Part shown: positions 1-11,178 of the stretch, piece after piece
Layout: each line of letters opens with the position of its first letter
Position numbering within the stretch: position 1 is the stretch's first letter
Assembly: GCA_015501585.1 (NCBI GenBank)
Contig: JADNRY010000127.1
Location: forward strand, 1-64,000
Origin: Rhodocollybia butyracea
Lineage: Eukaryota > Basidiomycota > Agaricomycetes > Agaricales > Omphalotaceae
DNA length: 64,000 nucleotides
Direction: 5' to 3'
Program-made: the position numbers and the translations under genes
Notes under the pieces: generated by a model
Told to the model about the DNA's origin: nothing
The model's database searches: none
Seen by the model: the letters and a program-made list of their open reading frames with translations, nothing else

Positions 1-970
1 GGTTGTTTGATTAATCTTGGTGGGTTAACCCTAAGGATAAACCTTTATAACCGTAGTACAATCTTCCCAAGCACCCAGATATATTGTTGATTTTTGGGGG
101 CACCCTTCAAACCGGGGGAAATCAAAGTAATGGAAGTTGTTTTAGCAATGAAAATGAACATTCGGTTAGCCAAAAGTTAGTGGGCAGCTGTTCTTGGTAA
201 GCTGGTATAGGGCTTGAGAAGAAGGGGATAATAGAGCAAAAAATTATGACTCTGAGAATATAAAGGCATTTAACGAGCCAGGAAGAAAAACCGCTGGCCA
301 AGTTTGACAGGCAAAAGTGTTTGAATACTACCCAGGGCCCCTTTGGCGTACTTTGACCTAAGCCCAAGTCTGTTCTTGTGTAGGTCGCTACTGGTCGCAG
401 AGTTTTTTTCGGGAGTATTTTCACCAACCCCGGATATAATGTCAACCGTGTATAGAGCCCAGCGCTCTCAGCTGTTGATTCTTGGAGACAAATATGCTCA
501 GTAGGAGGCTAGAAAGCGACTGATAACAGCTGCATTATTTTAAGGGTCAGGCAGGGCTGAGTGCAGGCTGTTGAATACCAGCATGTAGTTTTTTTTCGGT
601 ATTTGAGTATAATTCAGGCAATGCACACGTCAATATTGCCATTGACCTTACCAAGTATACTTACCGATACACTCCTAGAGGCCTTGGCAACAACTTTCAC
701 CGCAGAGACACACAGCTCTTGACATTGTAGAGCACAATATAGACAAGAACACCTTTGAGGGTACTAAAAAATGTGCATCTGAAAGAACAGCCCGTGGAGC
801 AGAGCTTTGGCCGTACCGGCCCAAAGCTCCTTGACCTCTGGTACTTCCGATGTCTGGAGCACGCCCATATAATTTTTTGTGGCCAGTTTGATTGTCAAAG
901 ACGCAGCGGTTGTTCGCAAAAAAAAAACCCCTAAAAAACCGAGTATTATAATACTTGGGTCAAGTATAAT
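1..970. other. No gene recognised
   Basis: AT-rich DNA with scattered short open frames on both strands. None has a convincing start, splice pattern or recognisable motif. The last part leads into the Crinkler fragment that begins near 973. Confidence 0.5.
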
Positions 971-972
971 AG

Positions 973-1368
973 TAGGCCTTGTACAGCCAGGAGTTCTCGC
1001 GCGCTACTGCTGACTTTGCCTGCTCCTACTTCCTATTACCGCAGGTTCCAACAGCAATGAAAGATGGGCTTGGAGAGGGGCGGGTTGACTATCTGTGCAT
1101 GACTAGACGTTGGGTTATTGAGTTGATGCGTGAAGGGGACAAACGAGCTGACCACCTCGCCCGATTTAAAAAAGATGGTGCTTATTGTCGAGCTTGGAAA
1201 GACTGGGACTGGCGTGTTGTAGATTTTTATTTTGAAACCGAGCCCACCAGTAAAGCCTTGGAGGAGCCCAACTACCGTGCCGTTCTTCTGCGACGCGTGG
1301 AGCAAGCTCTCAAGATCACAATCAAAGGGCTTGGTATCGCAGAGGTGACATGGGATGTGTATGGCTAG
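973..1368 (+). pseudogene. Crinkler-type protein, C-terminal nuclease-like fragment
   Basis: This open stretch of about 130 codons is clearly paralogous to the C-terminal end of the minus-strand gene at 12868-13266. Shared blocks include RADHL, DW plus VVDFYFE/LVDFYFE, and PNYRAVLL. In fungal and oomycete Crinkler proteins, which are host-nucleus effectors or conflict proteins, this position holds a PD-(D/E)XK nuclease-like domain. The GRVDY...WVIEL pattern gives the Asp and Glu expected of such a fold. The sequence aligns from LYSQEF onward. No NTPase domain or start lies upstream, so I read it as a 5'-truncated copy ending at the TAG after DVYG. It could instead be a terminal exon whose upstream exons are lost. 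The copy relationship is solid; the nuclease assignment is family inference. Confidence 0.65.
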
Positions 1369-1594
1369 TGTTTTTTGTTGACAATTTATGTAGGCTCTAT
1401 TTTTTCAGTCCCAAGTAATTGTATAAGATTTTGGTAACAACAGACACTCACCGGAAGGCCATCTCACAAAACGTTAAACTTTGTTTGTAAAGCTGGCCGA
1501 AAAAGGGGAAGTTGATTTTTGAAAGACTATCCGGCGCTTCATCTACCTGGACTGTTATTTGCAGAGCCAATTCGTGTACGCTCGACTTGGACAA

Positions 1595-1709
1595 TGTAAC
1601 ACTAGAGTGACGAATCACGGTAGTATCACACAAAGAGTGGGGGATTTCAAGTAGGTGCAAGAGAACCGATGTAACTGTATGATTCTGAGAACCTAGCGTC
1701 TTTACAGTA
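1595..1709 (+). repeat. Dispersed repeat, copy 1 (partner at 25620)
   Basis: About 115 bp matches 25620-25736 in the same orientation at roughly 80-85 percent by eye. Shared blocks include GTGACGAATCAC, AGTATCACAC, TGGGGGATTT and GAGAACCG. No coding function is visible. It is probably part of a transposable element. Confidence 0.65.
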
Positions 1710-1782
1710 ACCAGCACTCCAAAAGTGGACAAATTTTTACCGAGCAGAATTGGTAAATGATAGATAATTACTCAGTTGCTCC

Positions 1783-2895
1783 GTGCCTACAAACCCAGTG
1801 CTCCCTGAGTCTTACGAGAAATGCAACCTGTTAGTGGAACATTTTTCAACAACAGTACAAAAATTTAAAGCCCGGACAACACCTGGTCTCCCCATGCGGG
1901 TGAAACCGGTCCCGGATCCTCCGCTCGTCGCCAACCTGGAATTCGCAAATGACAAAACTAACTACTTTGTTGGTTCAATTAGTAAGCACCCCGTCTCGTT
2001 GCAGGAACCGTATCTATTGCCTCCATTACTGCGTTTTATTGCCTTGTCGGTGATGAAGAATACAAACCTGTCAAGGGGGTGGCGCTTTTGGCCGGTGAGG
2101 TCTTAGTACCATCCTCTACTTATCGATCCTCGACAGACATGGACGTTGAAATGAGTCGGAGTCACCGTGACCCGAACACTAGAAGATGTAAAAGTGGGAG
2201 CCCAAGGGTGGAACTGTGCTTTTCTCGCTCGGCGATGTCTCCTTCGGATAAATCTGGTGCTGATAGACATTGAGGACGAGGAATCTTTGTTGGTGCTTGA
2301 CTATGTGTAAACAAAGACAGCAGTTCATGTGGAATCAAGATAGCCGGTTTGAGCGTGAGTTTGGTTACGGATCGGATGAAGGTCATTGTAAATCTGGCCC
2401 TGCAGAATGAAGAATCCGAAGTCGCGCTCGATATCGGACAAGAAGTCAACAGTGCATATCGGGATCGACTAAAACGAAGGGCAACCTTGATTAACCTAGG
2501 CAGAGCAAGAGCCTGCACAGAAGAAATCTCCGGAGGAGTTCCATCGGAGGAGGCCTTATGGAAGTCAATCCAACATAAAGACATTGGCAAGAAGATACAC
2601 TTAAGGGTAGGGGTTATTGAGTGGGTTAGGGTTAGTTACGGGGCCTGTTGGTGTTGGGAAGACACAGCGATGCAGATGTGAGGTCGTGGATATCAGTCAA
2701 GACGAGGAGGATGATACCGAGGGAGAAGAAACCTCTCCTTCGATTCCGAAGCCCGCGCCTTCGTTGTTGGCTCGGCTGGGTTCCGGTCATGCTTCCTCTT
2801 TGTCTACTTTGACGGCCGACTCGATACCACCATCGACACTCATGCCCCGTCCTCGTTTGGAATCAGCATCACGAACCTTTGCGCGTCTACCGTGA
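1783..2895 (+). other. Degraded coding-like region
   Basis: Several short plus-strand frames follow one another: 1783-2106, 2349-2681 and 2617-2895. Each has plausible amino-acid composition, and the last contains an acidic stretch with DEEDDTEGEE. They are separated by stops and frame changes, with no clean splice sites linking them. A decayed gene or transposon remnant is the simplest reading. I recognise no family. Confidence 0.25.
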
Positions 2896-3012
2896 CAGTC
2901 TATTCAGGTAGCCTGTGCCACCACGCTTCATGCTGCTTTACCCTTTGCCTCTGCCTCAAGTGATACCGTGGGGGGAGTAAAACTTAAAGTTCAAGTTGGC
3001 AGAAACTAGCCA

Positions 3013-3037
3013 GGCGATCACGCGTCCATCATGTGAT
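3013..3037 (+). repeat. 25-bp exact repeat, copy 1 (partner at 36648)
   Basis: Twenty-five bases are identical to 36648-36672. Both copies lie downstream of AGTTCAAGTTG at slightly different spacing. The core is bounded by ATCAC and GTGAT, an imperfect inverted pair. Function unknown. Confidence 0.6.
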
Positions 3038-3753
3038 TAAGATTGGGCAAGAGCTGCTTGATTTGGCGAGTTGGCGCTTTGGGCTTCAATTGTATACCGC
3101 TAATGAGGCTAATCTGCTTCCTCGCTTTATGACTTATCCCCTTGGCTACCTACCAACTATCGTTGAGCGGATACGAATCTGGATTTTGCAGTACTAAGGT
3201 CGTTTTACCACGTCGCCTGATTCTCGTGCCATCGAAAAAAATCCATTTAGGAAATGAGCGTGACACTTAGGAGCCACATACCCTGGTGAAAGTTCATGGT
3301 AGCCTGAGGCTGTGAGACAGCTGACATCACACTAGACTGAGAAATCCGGATGGGTCTGCAGAAAATCAGCGAAAAGCAATGTTACCAGCAAGGAGCACTA
3401 ACAGCGTCCAACCCATCGCTTGGCATCCTGATCGAATGATACTAGTCCTCCATCCTTGGTCAAAGCACGAATATAAAGGCGGTTTTCACCGGAAATTGTA
3501 CTTCGTACTTGGTTACCTATGCCACGCGCTTACTTTTCCATCAAAACTTACTCCATTCACCTACATCCTACTTGAATCTTGCAGATGTGCTTACTACGTA
3601 GAAAGTTTATATCACTGTAAGTCAAAACTTCTTCATAAGTACTGTTTGCTGAGGTTCCTGTATGAGAAAACTTGTGACAAAATTCACTTATCTTATCTCC
3701 ATTTTGCACCAAAACCAATGGCTCGAGCGCTTATTGACGCGTCGCGTTCAAGT
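3038..3753. other. No gene recognised
   Basis: One plus-strand open frame spans 3379-3786. Its composition is unremarkable and it runs into a tandem repeat, so I do not call it a gene. Nothing else is seen. Confidence 0.4.
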
Positions 3754-3783
3754 CGCGTCCAAACGCGTCCAAACGCGTCCAAA
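3754..3783 (+). repeat. Tandem repeat, CGCGTCCAAA x3
   Basis: Three perfect 10-bp units. A related GTCGCGTTCA segment just upstream suggests one degenerate extra unit. The junctions create ACGCGT hexamers, which match the fungal MluI cell-cycle box, but nothing nearby supports a promoter here. Confidence 0.8.
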
Positions 3784-3789
3784 TGACTG

Positions 3790-5700
3790 GTATAAGCAGA
3801 GTATAGGTTTGACAGTTCTCAGAGAGTGCACCTAGCACAATTATACAAACCTGAAGCTTGAAAGATCTGCATACCTTTGAGTCCTCAGCACAATCAAACA
3901 GAAAGTGACCCTTGCGCGACCTGGAACCTCCGGCCCCTATTCTAAATATTTGGCCAGAATTCTATATAAATAGTTCTTTTTCAAGGATATCTTGTCTAAA
4001 CAATTCAAAATTCAAGTAGATTTTGACCCATCGAAGTAAGAAATGTCCTAATAAGTACCTGGGGATGGAGTAAGAAGTAGTAGGCGCATCATCTTTAATA
4101 ATTTCCGACGAAATCCGCCGTCATACACGAAACTCTTGATAGAGTACTTAGATTGATAAGTTTCGAAGGGTCATAGGCGGAAACTTACATCTTGGAGTAG
4201 GTGTACCTAGTACTTAAACGAGTAACACGACGGCGAACATCATTGCCAGAGACACCAGACATGATACCAGAAGTTGAGACAAGGACGACATCGAATTTCC
4301 ATTGCCTTGGATACAAGACTTAGACAGGTGAACAACCTCCACCGGCCACTTTGACAAAACCTTAGATTCACCGTATACCCGAAGCAAAACTAGTGTAGCA
4401 CGGTGGGAGAGCAGCACCATTGATCATAGCACTTAAACAGGACTGGGAGTGACTCAGACGGCTTCTGCTTTCCCCGAAAGGTAATTTGGTAAGTTTCTAG
4501 CAACTGGAACCTCTTAACATACTGATACCGACTGACCCTGAAGGCTCATGGCTCATCTTCCCAGACATTCTTGGAATTGAACTTAATTATGAAACTAAAG
4601 CAACAATGAACGGTGATAGAAGTTGAAGAATGGCTTACTAGCTGGATGAGGAGATGGGTGGTAAGTAGCGATCGGTGGATGCGGGACACATGTGGGCATT
4701 GATCCGAATTATGAGAAGGTAATTTATTTAGCGGTACATAGTGTGTCCAACGGTGCTTGTGTGTGTCAATAGTATAGGTTAGCATTTACAAGGGAATTTA
4801 ATTACCTTAGAATGAAGACTCATTCATAGCCTACGACTGAGTCAGACTCTGAACCCTGACGCTTTCCTTTCCTTGGATGCTCTCTGAGATCCAATGTAGG
4901 TCATCCGTGTGAGAGTAACGAGAGTGGCGCCCACACCAAAAGCACGCGTTAGGCTGTCTGTGAAATCGAATAAATGGCTCTAATAGCTGGCTGCCGATGG
5001 GAAGTAGTGGCAGATGTGCTCAACATTGGGATGATCTCCAGTAGTTCTACTTAATACATACTTTTTTTGGCGATGTGAGATCTCCGTCATTGGGACTTGC
5101 CCACTGGATACAACGTCAACTGGTATAGTATTCGGAGTCCTAAGTCTCGCTTATTTTCGGTTGAAACTTTGAAGCGGCGAAGTTTAGATGATGGCTGTGG
5201 GAATACTGTGCGACGATCTAGATGTACTGTAAATTATTTGATTGTTTTCAAGTTGAGTTGTTGCACATGGTAAATCAACTCGCTACAAACGAGTCATCCA
5301 ACTTCCCTATCGAACGAACGGTGCCCGTTATTCTGAGTCATTTCAGCTGGGAAAATTGGCACCATGACAAAATTGAGCCTCTCACGTTCTCCTCTTATAA
5401 GACATGGTGCCAGTTCGGTCGAAATCAAGCCACTCGAACCTCAATTGCTACTCACACCAAGAGATCCTGGTCGATCCTCACATTGTTCTATCGTACTACC
5501 GAAATGGAAGGTTTATCGTCCTGGAATAAAGCATGGATTGAAAACGTGGGTATTCTGCTGAATTTTTTGTCCAACCATGACTTATAAGTGGCTAGGATCA
5601 GCAATGCGAAACGATTTATCTGGCAGACAGAAACCCGAGCGGGAATCAAGCGGATCTAGTCAGGAAAGCGCATTTAGAAAAGATAAAATTGAGGAGAAAG
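3790..5700. other. No gene recognised
   Basis: Short frames such as 4214-4420 (minus), 4546-4785 (minus) and 5222-5587 (plus) lack recognisable motifs or splice partners. I see no repeats or RNA genes here. Confidence 0.4.
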
Positions 5701-5702
5701 AT

Positions 5703-6116
5703 TCAAAAGAAGTTGCAGAAAAGAAAGGAGGAGATTAGAAGGTTGAGTGAAACGAAGTAGGGGAGGTTTATACTGGTGCTGAATGTCAGTCTTGCCCCCC
5801 TCCCCATTCCCAAATTATTAGCCCCAGTCGTGACACCATTGGCCCACTGGTAAATTACTTGCAATGAACACATGGCATGTGCGCAAAGTTCCAACTTTAC
5901 GCGAACTTCACGTATAACTAAATTAAGGTATTCAACCTGCTCAGAAAGTAATTGGCAGCAAGGTGAAAGTACTTCGATGTAGCGCTCCGATGTAGAATCG
6001 CTCAAGGACAGGAAGCAGAGCGCCTCAAGACATGTCCTTTTAGTGCTAGCGGGATTCTTTCCACCATCGTAAGTCAGTTCCAGAGGTACCGACAGATCTG
6101 TTTCAGTGGTCGCCAT
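5703..6116 (-). CDS. Hypothetical protein, unsupported open frame
   Basis: A 137-codon minus-strand frame begins with ATG at 6116. I do not recognise it. Its C-terminal third is hydrophobic (NLPYFVSLNLLISSFLFC), possibly one membrane segment or chance AT-rich coding. It lies about 180 bp from the collagen-like locus on the same strand. It may be spurious. Confidence 0.2.
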   Translation of the reverse strand: MATTETDLSVPLELTYDGGKNPASTKRTCLEALCFLSLSDSTSERYIEVLSPCCQLLSEQVEYLNLVIREVRVKLELCAHAMCSLQVIYQWANGVTTGANNLGMGRGARLTFSTSINLPYFVSLNLLISSFLFCNFF

Positions 6117-6296
6117 TTAAATGCTTCACTTCAACATTATAATTATGCGGAATCTTCAAAACATACTAAGAAGTCAGAAAAAGGTTCACAAAGATTGTGT
6201 ATTGGCACATTATCCAACACTGCTTGTAAGTGTAGTTGTTCATTGTGAACACCAAGCATCTTTGTCAAATTTTCTAGAAATGTCAGCCATTCATCT

Positions 6297-6754
6297 TCAT
6301 ATGAACTCCCCACCTCTCACTCCATCAAGTGCTGATAATATCTTGCCGCAGCTCCAGTGACTTTGATTATGCCATGAACATCCGATAGTAATCAGATACG
6401 AATGTTCGCCAAAACTTACAGTTAGTTTTGTCAAAGGGTTTAGGTTTGCGGATATCGAATTTGGATTCTCGTTGTCCTTACCCGTTTCTCCAGGATCACC
6501 ACTTGGTCCTGTAATCCTTGTGGTCCTTGTGGTCCCTGTGTCCCTGATCGTGCGTACTGGCTTTTGCAATCCAGGAAAGTTGCTGAGATAATGATCCAGA
6601 CTGTTGAACTGGACGGTATCCCCTTGATAATCGTCGGTCGATCGGGTGAGAACATTGGTAGAACTGAAATCCAAGTTTGGGAGAGGGTCGTTGCAGCACC
6701 TATCGGCAGGAGTGCAGCAAGGACAGAGAGAGTCCATTGGTTGTTGTTGGTCAT
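6297..6754 (-). pseudogene. Small collagen-like secreted protein, frameshifted
   Basis: On the minus strand, ATG at 6754 opens a protein with a signal-peptide-like start: MTNNNQWTLSV, then a hydrophobic ALLPIGAATTL. It leads into collagen-type Gly-X-Y triplets near 6545-6490: GTQ GPQ GPQ GLQ. The frame then breaks. In the next frame the triplets continue as GPS GDP GET G and stop exactly at a GTAAGG donor. One G missing from the CC/GG run at 6508-6509 explains the break. With it, the triplets would be continuous for seven repeats. Downstream exons toward 6297 are uncertain. Fungal collagen-like proteins are usually secreted or wall-associated, and nothing here narrows that. The frame break is either real decay or a sequencing error. 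Confidence 0.45.
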
Positions 6755-7130
6755 TCTCTCATGCTTGTTGATATGCGAGAACATTTTAGTAAGTATGGTT
6801 CAAATCTTTCGAGTACGATATGTGACGCCCGATTGTAGAAGATTCCGGTACTGAGCTACTGTCAAGACATAATTATTAGCATAATAAGATATGCACTTTA
6901 GGCGACATACCATAGTCTGTCGCGCCTACAAATCCCCATTAGTCGGCAGACGACGTTTTTCTCGTTTACGCCTGCTCAATGAAACCCATCAGATGCATGT
7001 TTTTGTCTTTTTTTCTGTCAATCTATCTATTCTATCTGGGATCTGTATGGATTGCAAAGATACAGGACTACGACGACTACGACGACTCTACGTAGATAAT
7101 GAAAAGCTGGACTTACAAAGTGTTACATGG

Positions 7131-7326
7131 TTGTTCGAGATCAAGTTGCGAGAAGTTGTTCACGTGCTGACGCAAGTGACGCTGCCGGCGCTTGGATTCT
7201 ACACCGAAATGGGAAAATCTATAGCTTATCTATAGATTTTCCCATTTCGGTGTAGAATCCAAGCGCCGGCAGCGTAAAACGCAAGCGTCAGCACGTGAAC
7301 ACTTTTCGCTAACTTCGTCTCAAACT
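7131..7326. repeat. Long inverted repeat (hairpin) with 5-nt loop
   Basis: Left arm 7158-7224 and right arm 7230-7300 are almost perfectly complementary around the loop CTTAT. The only disruption is a short stretch with 4 extra bases in the right arm (about 7275-7286). Weaker complementarity extends outward to about 7131 and 7326. Both arms carry the palindrome CACGTG. The structure sits about 100 bp upstream of the first recognised exon of the SPT5-like gene. It could be a MITE-like foldback element, a template-switch product, or a transcribed hairpin. Confidence 0.85.
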
Positions 7327-7429
7327 CCCACTATAGAAAATAAACCATAGAAAGCAAACATAGAAAGTGATTATCTATGAATAAGGAAAACTGAAGTGAA
7401 GTCTGACGCTTCTGGTCTAGGTGAAATGA

Positions 7430-10400
7430 AGCAAAACCAGGTATTATCGACGACGCCTGGCGAATGATGACGGACAAACTCACGACGGACGACAGTTCAT
7501 CGATTTAGAAGCCCAACTTGATAGTAGTGACGAGGATTGCAGCGACGACGAGGGTGAAGTACGCCAGACAAATGGTATTCGTTATTTTGTGTCTATTATC
7601 GCTAACTAACTAACTCCTCTATTAGAAACATCAATAAACGACTATAATGACGCCCGTGAGGTTCCAAGTTTATCAGCAATAAACGTCCGTGTGCCGAATA
7701 GGCGCAGCGATCTTGACCATCTGGCCGAACGCATTGAAGAACAGTATATTGATCATGGTGGTGTGGACCGCCATTCCTCTCAGGTTCAACCTCACCATGA
7801 TATTGTTGAGAGGGCTTGGTTGTCGCGATGCGAAACGGATTGGTTGTTGTGGCGAGTAAAATGCACCGTAAGTTTCTTCGCTATGGTCAAATACTTCGAC
7901 TCAGATTGTCTTTAGCCGGGACAAGAATATTTTATCATTTTCGAGTTGATGATGAGGCACGTAACCTTGTCAGATGAGCTACGGTCCGCCTTCTACAACC
8001 CCCGCGACATTGGCTATGTCTACTTGGAGGCGAAATTCACCAAGTCAGGTATCAGCTCCCTCCAAGAAGTTCTCCGAGAGTTCTCCGATCTCAGACTATT
8101 CTCGTTGGCGTTGGTTCCCGAGATAGACCACGAGCGTTGCTTGACCATTGTAGGGGACCTTAAGCAAGTCTTTGCTCCTGGCCAGTGGGTTTCAATCAAA
8201 CGGGGCCTATATCGAGGTGACGTCGGTCTCGTAGTTGATGACTATCGTGAGCAAGACTCGACGACAGGCGTCAAGGTTATGGTGGTCCCTCGTCTCGACT
8301 ATGCGGACACACCATCAGCCGTTTTCTCCAAGCGAAAGCGACGCTTCCGCCCTTCTGCAAGACTATTCAACCCTGCCGAATGTGTCCAGGAGAACCTTAT
8401 CGCACACAGACGGCAGCACGTGTTCTCGTACAGATCTTGGCACTTCGAGTATGGTCTTCTACTGAAAACATATCACGAAAGTTCTCTTACTCCTGCTTGC
8501 GAAGTTTCCAGCCCCACTGTTGTCCTTTTTCAGGAGGCCAAAGCATGGGGCGCGAATATAGAGCTGGATTCAAGGCCTCACTCATTATTTTGGCAATTTG
8601 AACCTGGGGATCAAGTGTTCTGCTCTGAGAATGGGAGCCATGGAACAATGATTTCGGCTTTCAACCCCAACACACCTTCACGCCTCTCACGCCTCGAGGT
8701 TGAGTTTGAGGAAGGTGTTCGAGTGGTTGCCGTTACCTCTCTCACAAAAGACGTCATTTTGGGTCAATATGTCGAAGTTTTGGCTGGAGTTCACTCAGGA
8801 AAGGAGGGGTTCGTGGTTGCCAAAGCCGACGCTTTTCTGTACCACCGTACAGGATATCCGACTGCATGCCAACTCTGTCAAGGTTTCGTCCCCAGATTTT
8901 CTCAGGACAGACATTCCTTGGTTAAATGTTCGAGTTAAACTGCAGTCCGGACCGTTTACAGGTTCCGTTGGTACCGTCAAAGACGTTGAAGTGACTTCCT
9001 CGAGAACTCCGGCCATCACCGTGCGTCTAGATAATGGAGATGAGCGTACGGTTGGCTACCATGCAATTAGGGAGTTAACGTGAGTCACAGCTCTAACGCA
9101 ACTTCCACTCTCAACTTATTTTCTTCAGTTCGGGCAGTTTATTGTTAGACTACCAACCGCTCAAACATCACCAGCAACAATTCAACGTCGAAGTTCCTTG
9201 GAAAGAAGTAAAAGTTACCATACTCTCAGGCCGCTTTGTAGGCCATTTCGCTGTCGTTAAGAACGCTTGGTTCGACCACCAGAAAACTCTGCGTCTTTCG
9301 TTGTGGGTCTCGGCCTACAATTGCTCGATTGAAATCGATCATTCTGCGGTACATGAACAACTGTGAGTAAGCGATGTTTGAAAGCAAAAGCAAAACTAGC
9401 TAACTTTCGTCAATAGCACTGGTGTTCCACTACACGTTTACCGACCACTTGAGGGCAATCAGCTTACGGAATTTGGTATCAGTCCTTTGATGGAGTCAAT
9501 GCGAAGTGGACCAATTCCTTGGTTGGGTTTAGATGTTGACATCGTTCAGGGGCATTTCAAGGGACAGCGCGGGGTTGTTAGAGATGTCAATCGCTACAAA
9601 GTCAACCCATCCCTCAAGAGCAAGTCAAGCGGCCTCAGAGTTACAGTAGAGCGCCAAAGTTTTACTGCTATCGCATCCACCAAACTTGTGGAAGTTGACT
9701 ATGATGCAGTTAGATTTCATAAGTCAGTACAATTCCTCCGCTTCGTCATCCTCGATTTACACGCCTTAACAGTACCAAGCGTCGTCTATGTGAAGTATTC
9801 ATGCCAACTGCTAAGCAGTCCTTCTACTGGCCTGATCCCACGTATCAAAAAAACTATCAAAACAACCTCACCTCTTCTGGGTTCATCATCGATGCAGATA
9901 AAGGCTCGAAAACGCCGTTGCCCGCCGATTTTGAGAGAGAAACTATCTTTCGCGGACCGTGGTCTCCTAGTTGTTCCACCCCAGGTCCCTCACCCTCTAT
10001 TCCGTCCGATAGTTCCCAAACACCTGCTCCGGTTTACAACCTCGAATCCCCAGTGCCGTGGACTCCAGCATCTCCTGATCCTCGACAGCCATCTCGTTCA
10101 CCTACGCCTGCACCTGCACCTTCCTTCCTTCCTGATCATTGGATCTTGCATCCAAAGCTGGTTGGGATACCAATCAAAGTTGACATCAATAGCGGAGAGC
10201 TCAAAACGTTGAATAAAAAGGACGGCATAGTAGTAGAAACCGTCACTGGTGCAGATGGGATAAAGGTCGTACATCGCCGGTCATCCAAGACCACAGATGT
10301 TCCTTGCAACGTTATCGAGTCTTTCCGCGGGCGACCGAACCCTGCCAGGGAAAAAGGCCTCATGATTGTCGCTAGGAATCATCCTGAGCACATCGGGAAG

Positions 10401-10646
10401 TTGGTGCGCCGAATCCACCATTTCTATAATATGGAGAAGAATGATGAGAATCATTGGCTCATAGTGCAGAGGGTAGATCGCTCAGGTTCGAAGGAAAGCA
10501 CGGTTTTCGAATTTCTCGAGTTCCATCCCAATGATCTTGAATACGTGAACGAGACTCCAGAAGAACGGAAGTGGTCTACTTCGTTATTAGACTCAACTAG
10601 ATTGGATTTTTCGTATAGCGGGATTGATGTCAGACGTCCTACCTAG
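7430..10646 (+). CDS. SPT5-like transcription elongation factor paralog (NGN + KOW domains)
   Basis: Predicted exons are 7430-7574, 7626-7867, 7916-8838, 8906-9079, 9129-9362, 9417-9722 and 9773-10646. All introns are 48-67 nt and every junction keeps frame, giving about 965 residues. Spt5 binds RNA polymerase II with Spt4 and supports elongation in the nucleus. The protein has an acidic N-terminus (SSDEDCSDDEGEV). An NGN-like domain follows at about 125-215, with LLWRVKCTPGQE and IGYVYLEAKF. KOW motifs lie near residues 220 (PGQWVSIKRGLYRGD), 412, 441, 518 and 610. A Pro/Ser-rich linker precedes the C-terminal part. No Spt5-type heptapeptide tail is seen. Divergence and the transposon neighbourhood suggest a lineage-specific paralog rather than the essential housekeeping SPT5. 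The start is uncertain: the frame is open from 7430, but an ATG at 7426 is one frame off. Confidence 0.8.
7575..7625 (+). other. Representative 51-nt intron of the SPT5-like gene
   Basis: Donor GTATTC, branch-point-like GCTAACTAACTAAC and acceptor CTATTAG. It illustrates the short-intron style used in this window. Confidence 0.7.
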
Positions 10647-11178
10647 CTAGTGTATAATGTTTTGTATTGTATTATCAGTTGCAATGGTATTGTACTTTTA
10701 GTGTATCGATAATCGCTCGGTAGAAATAATAATAACAGCTATAAATATTCTCAAAAGCTTTGTCCTCGAAAGGGACTCTTCAGTAATTGTCCGCGATGAC
10801 GTTAAACTATGCAAAGTGTGCTGTAGATGGTTGCTAGCGCAGCGTTTTGTTCTCAAGCTACACTATATATGGCAAGCGTTATTCTCAAATAACAACAGCT
10901 TTGTTATTTCGGGACTCTTATATCAACGCTTCACGATTCAAACTCTTCAGCTCTTTCAATGTTCTCTGCGTTGCGAAATCTTTTACCTTCTGGTCAAAGT
11001 CCTCGACAAAGCGTTGAGGTACGATTCAATCCATTAGTTGAGGTACTGACACTAAACTCAGCTACAGGTGTTTCCGGAACCCCTCAATCGGGCCCGTCCG
11101 CGAAGTCATGCCACAGAGGTAGGCACCCCGATTACTAGTTATTACCTTCCGCTCAACTTTTGCTAGCCTGTGACTCCA
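10647..11178. other. Intergenic, SPT5-like 3' flank
   Basis: AT-rich DNA following the TAG stop, with no recognisable gene. It separates the SPT5-like gene from the transposase remnant. Confidence 0.5.

Noticed and set aside
2618..2640. TTAGGGTTAG resembling telomere repeat
   Set aside because: Only about two units, interior of the window, no array. Chance or an interstitial trace.
3754..3783. ACGCGT hexamers as MBF (MluI box) promoter sites
   Set aside because: They arise from a simple tandem repeat and no gene start lies downstream at promoter distance.
5222..5587. 121-codon plus-strand frame
   Set aside because: No motif, no splice context, and an overlapping frame of equal quality. Likely chance.
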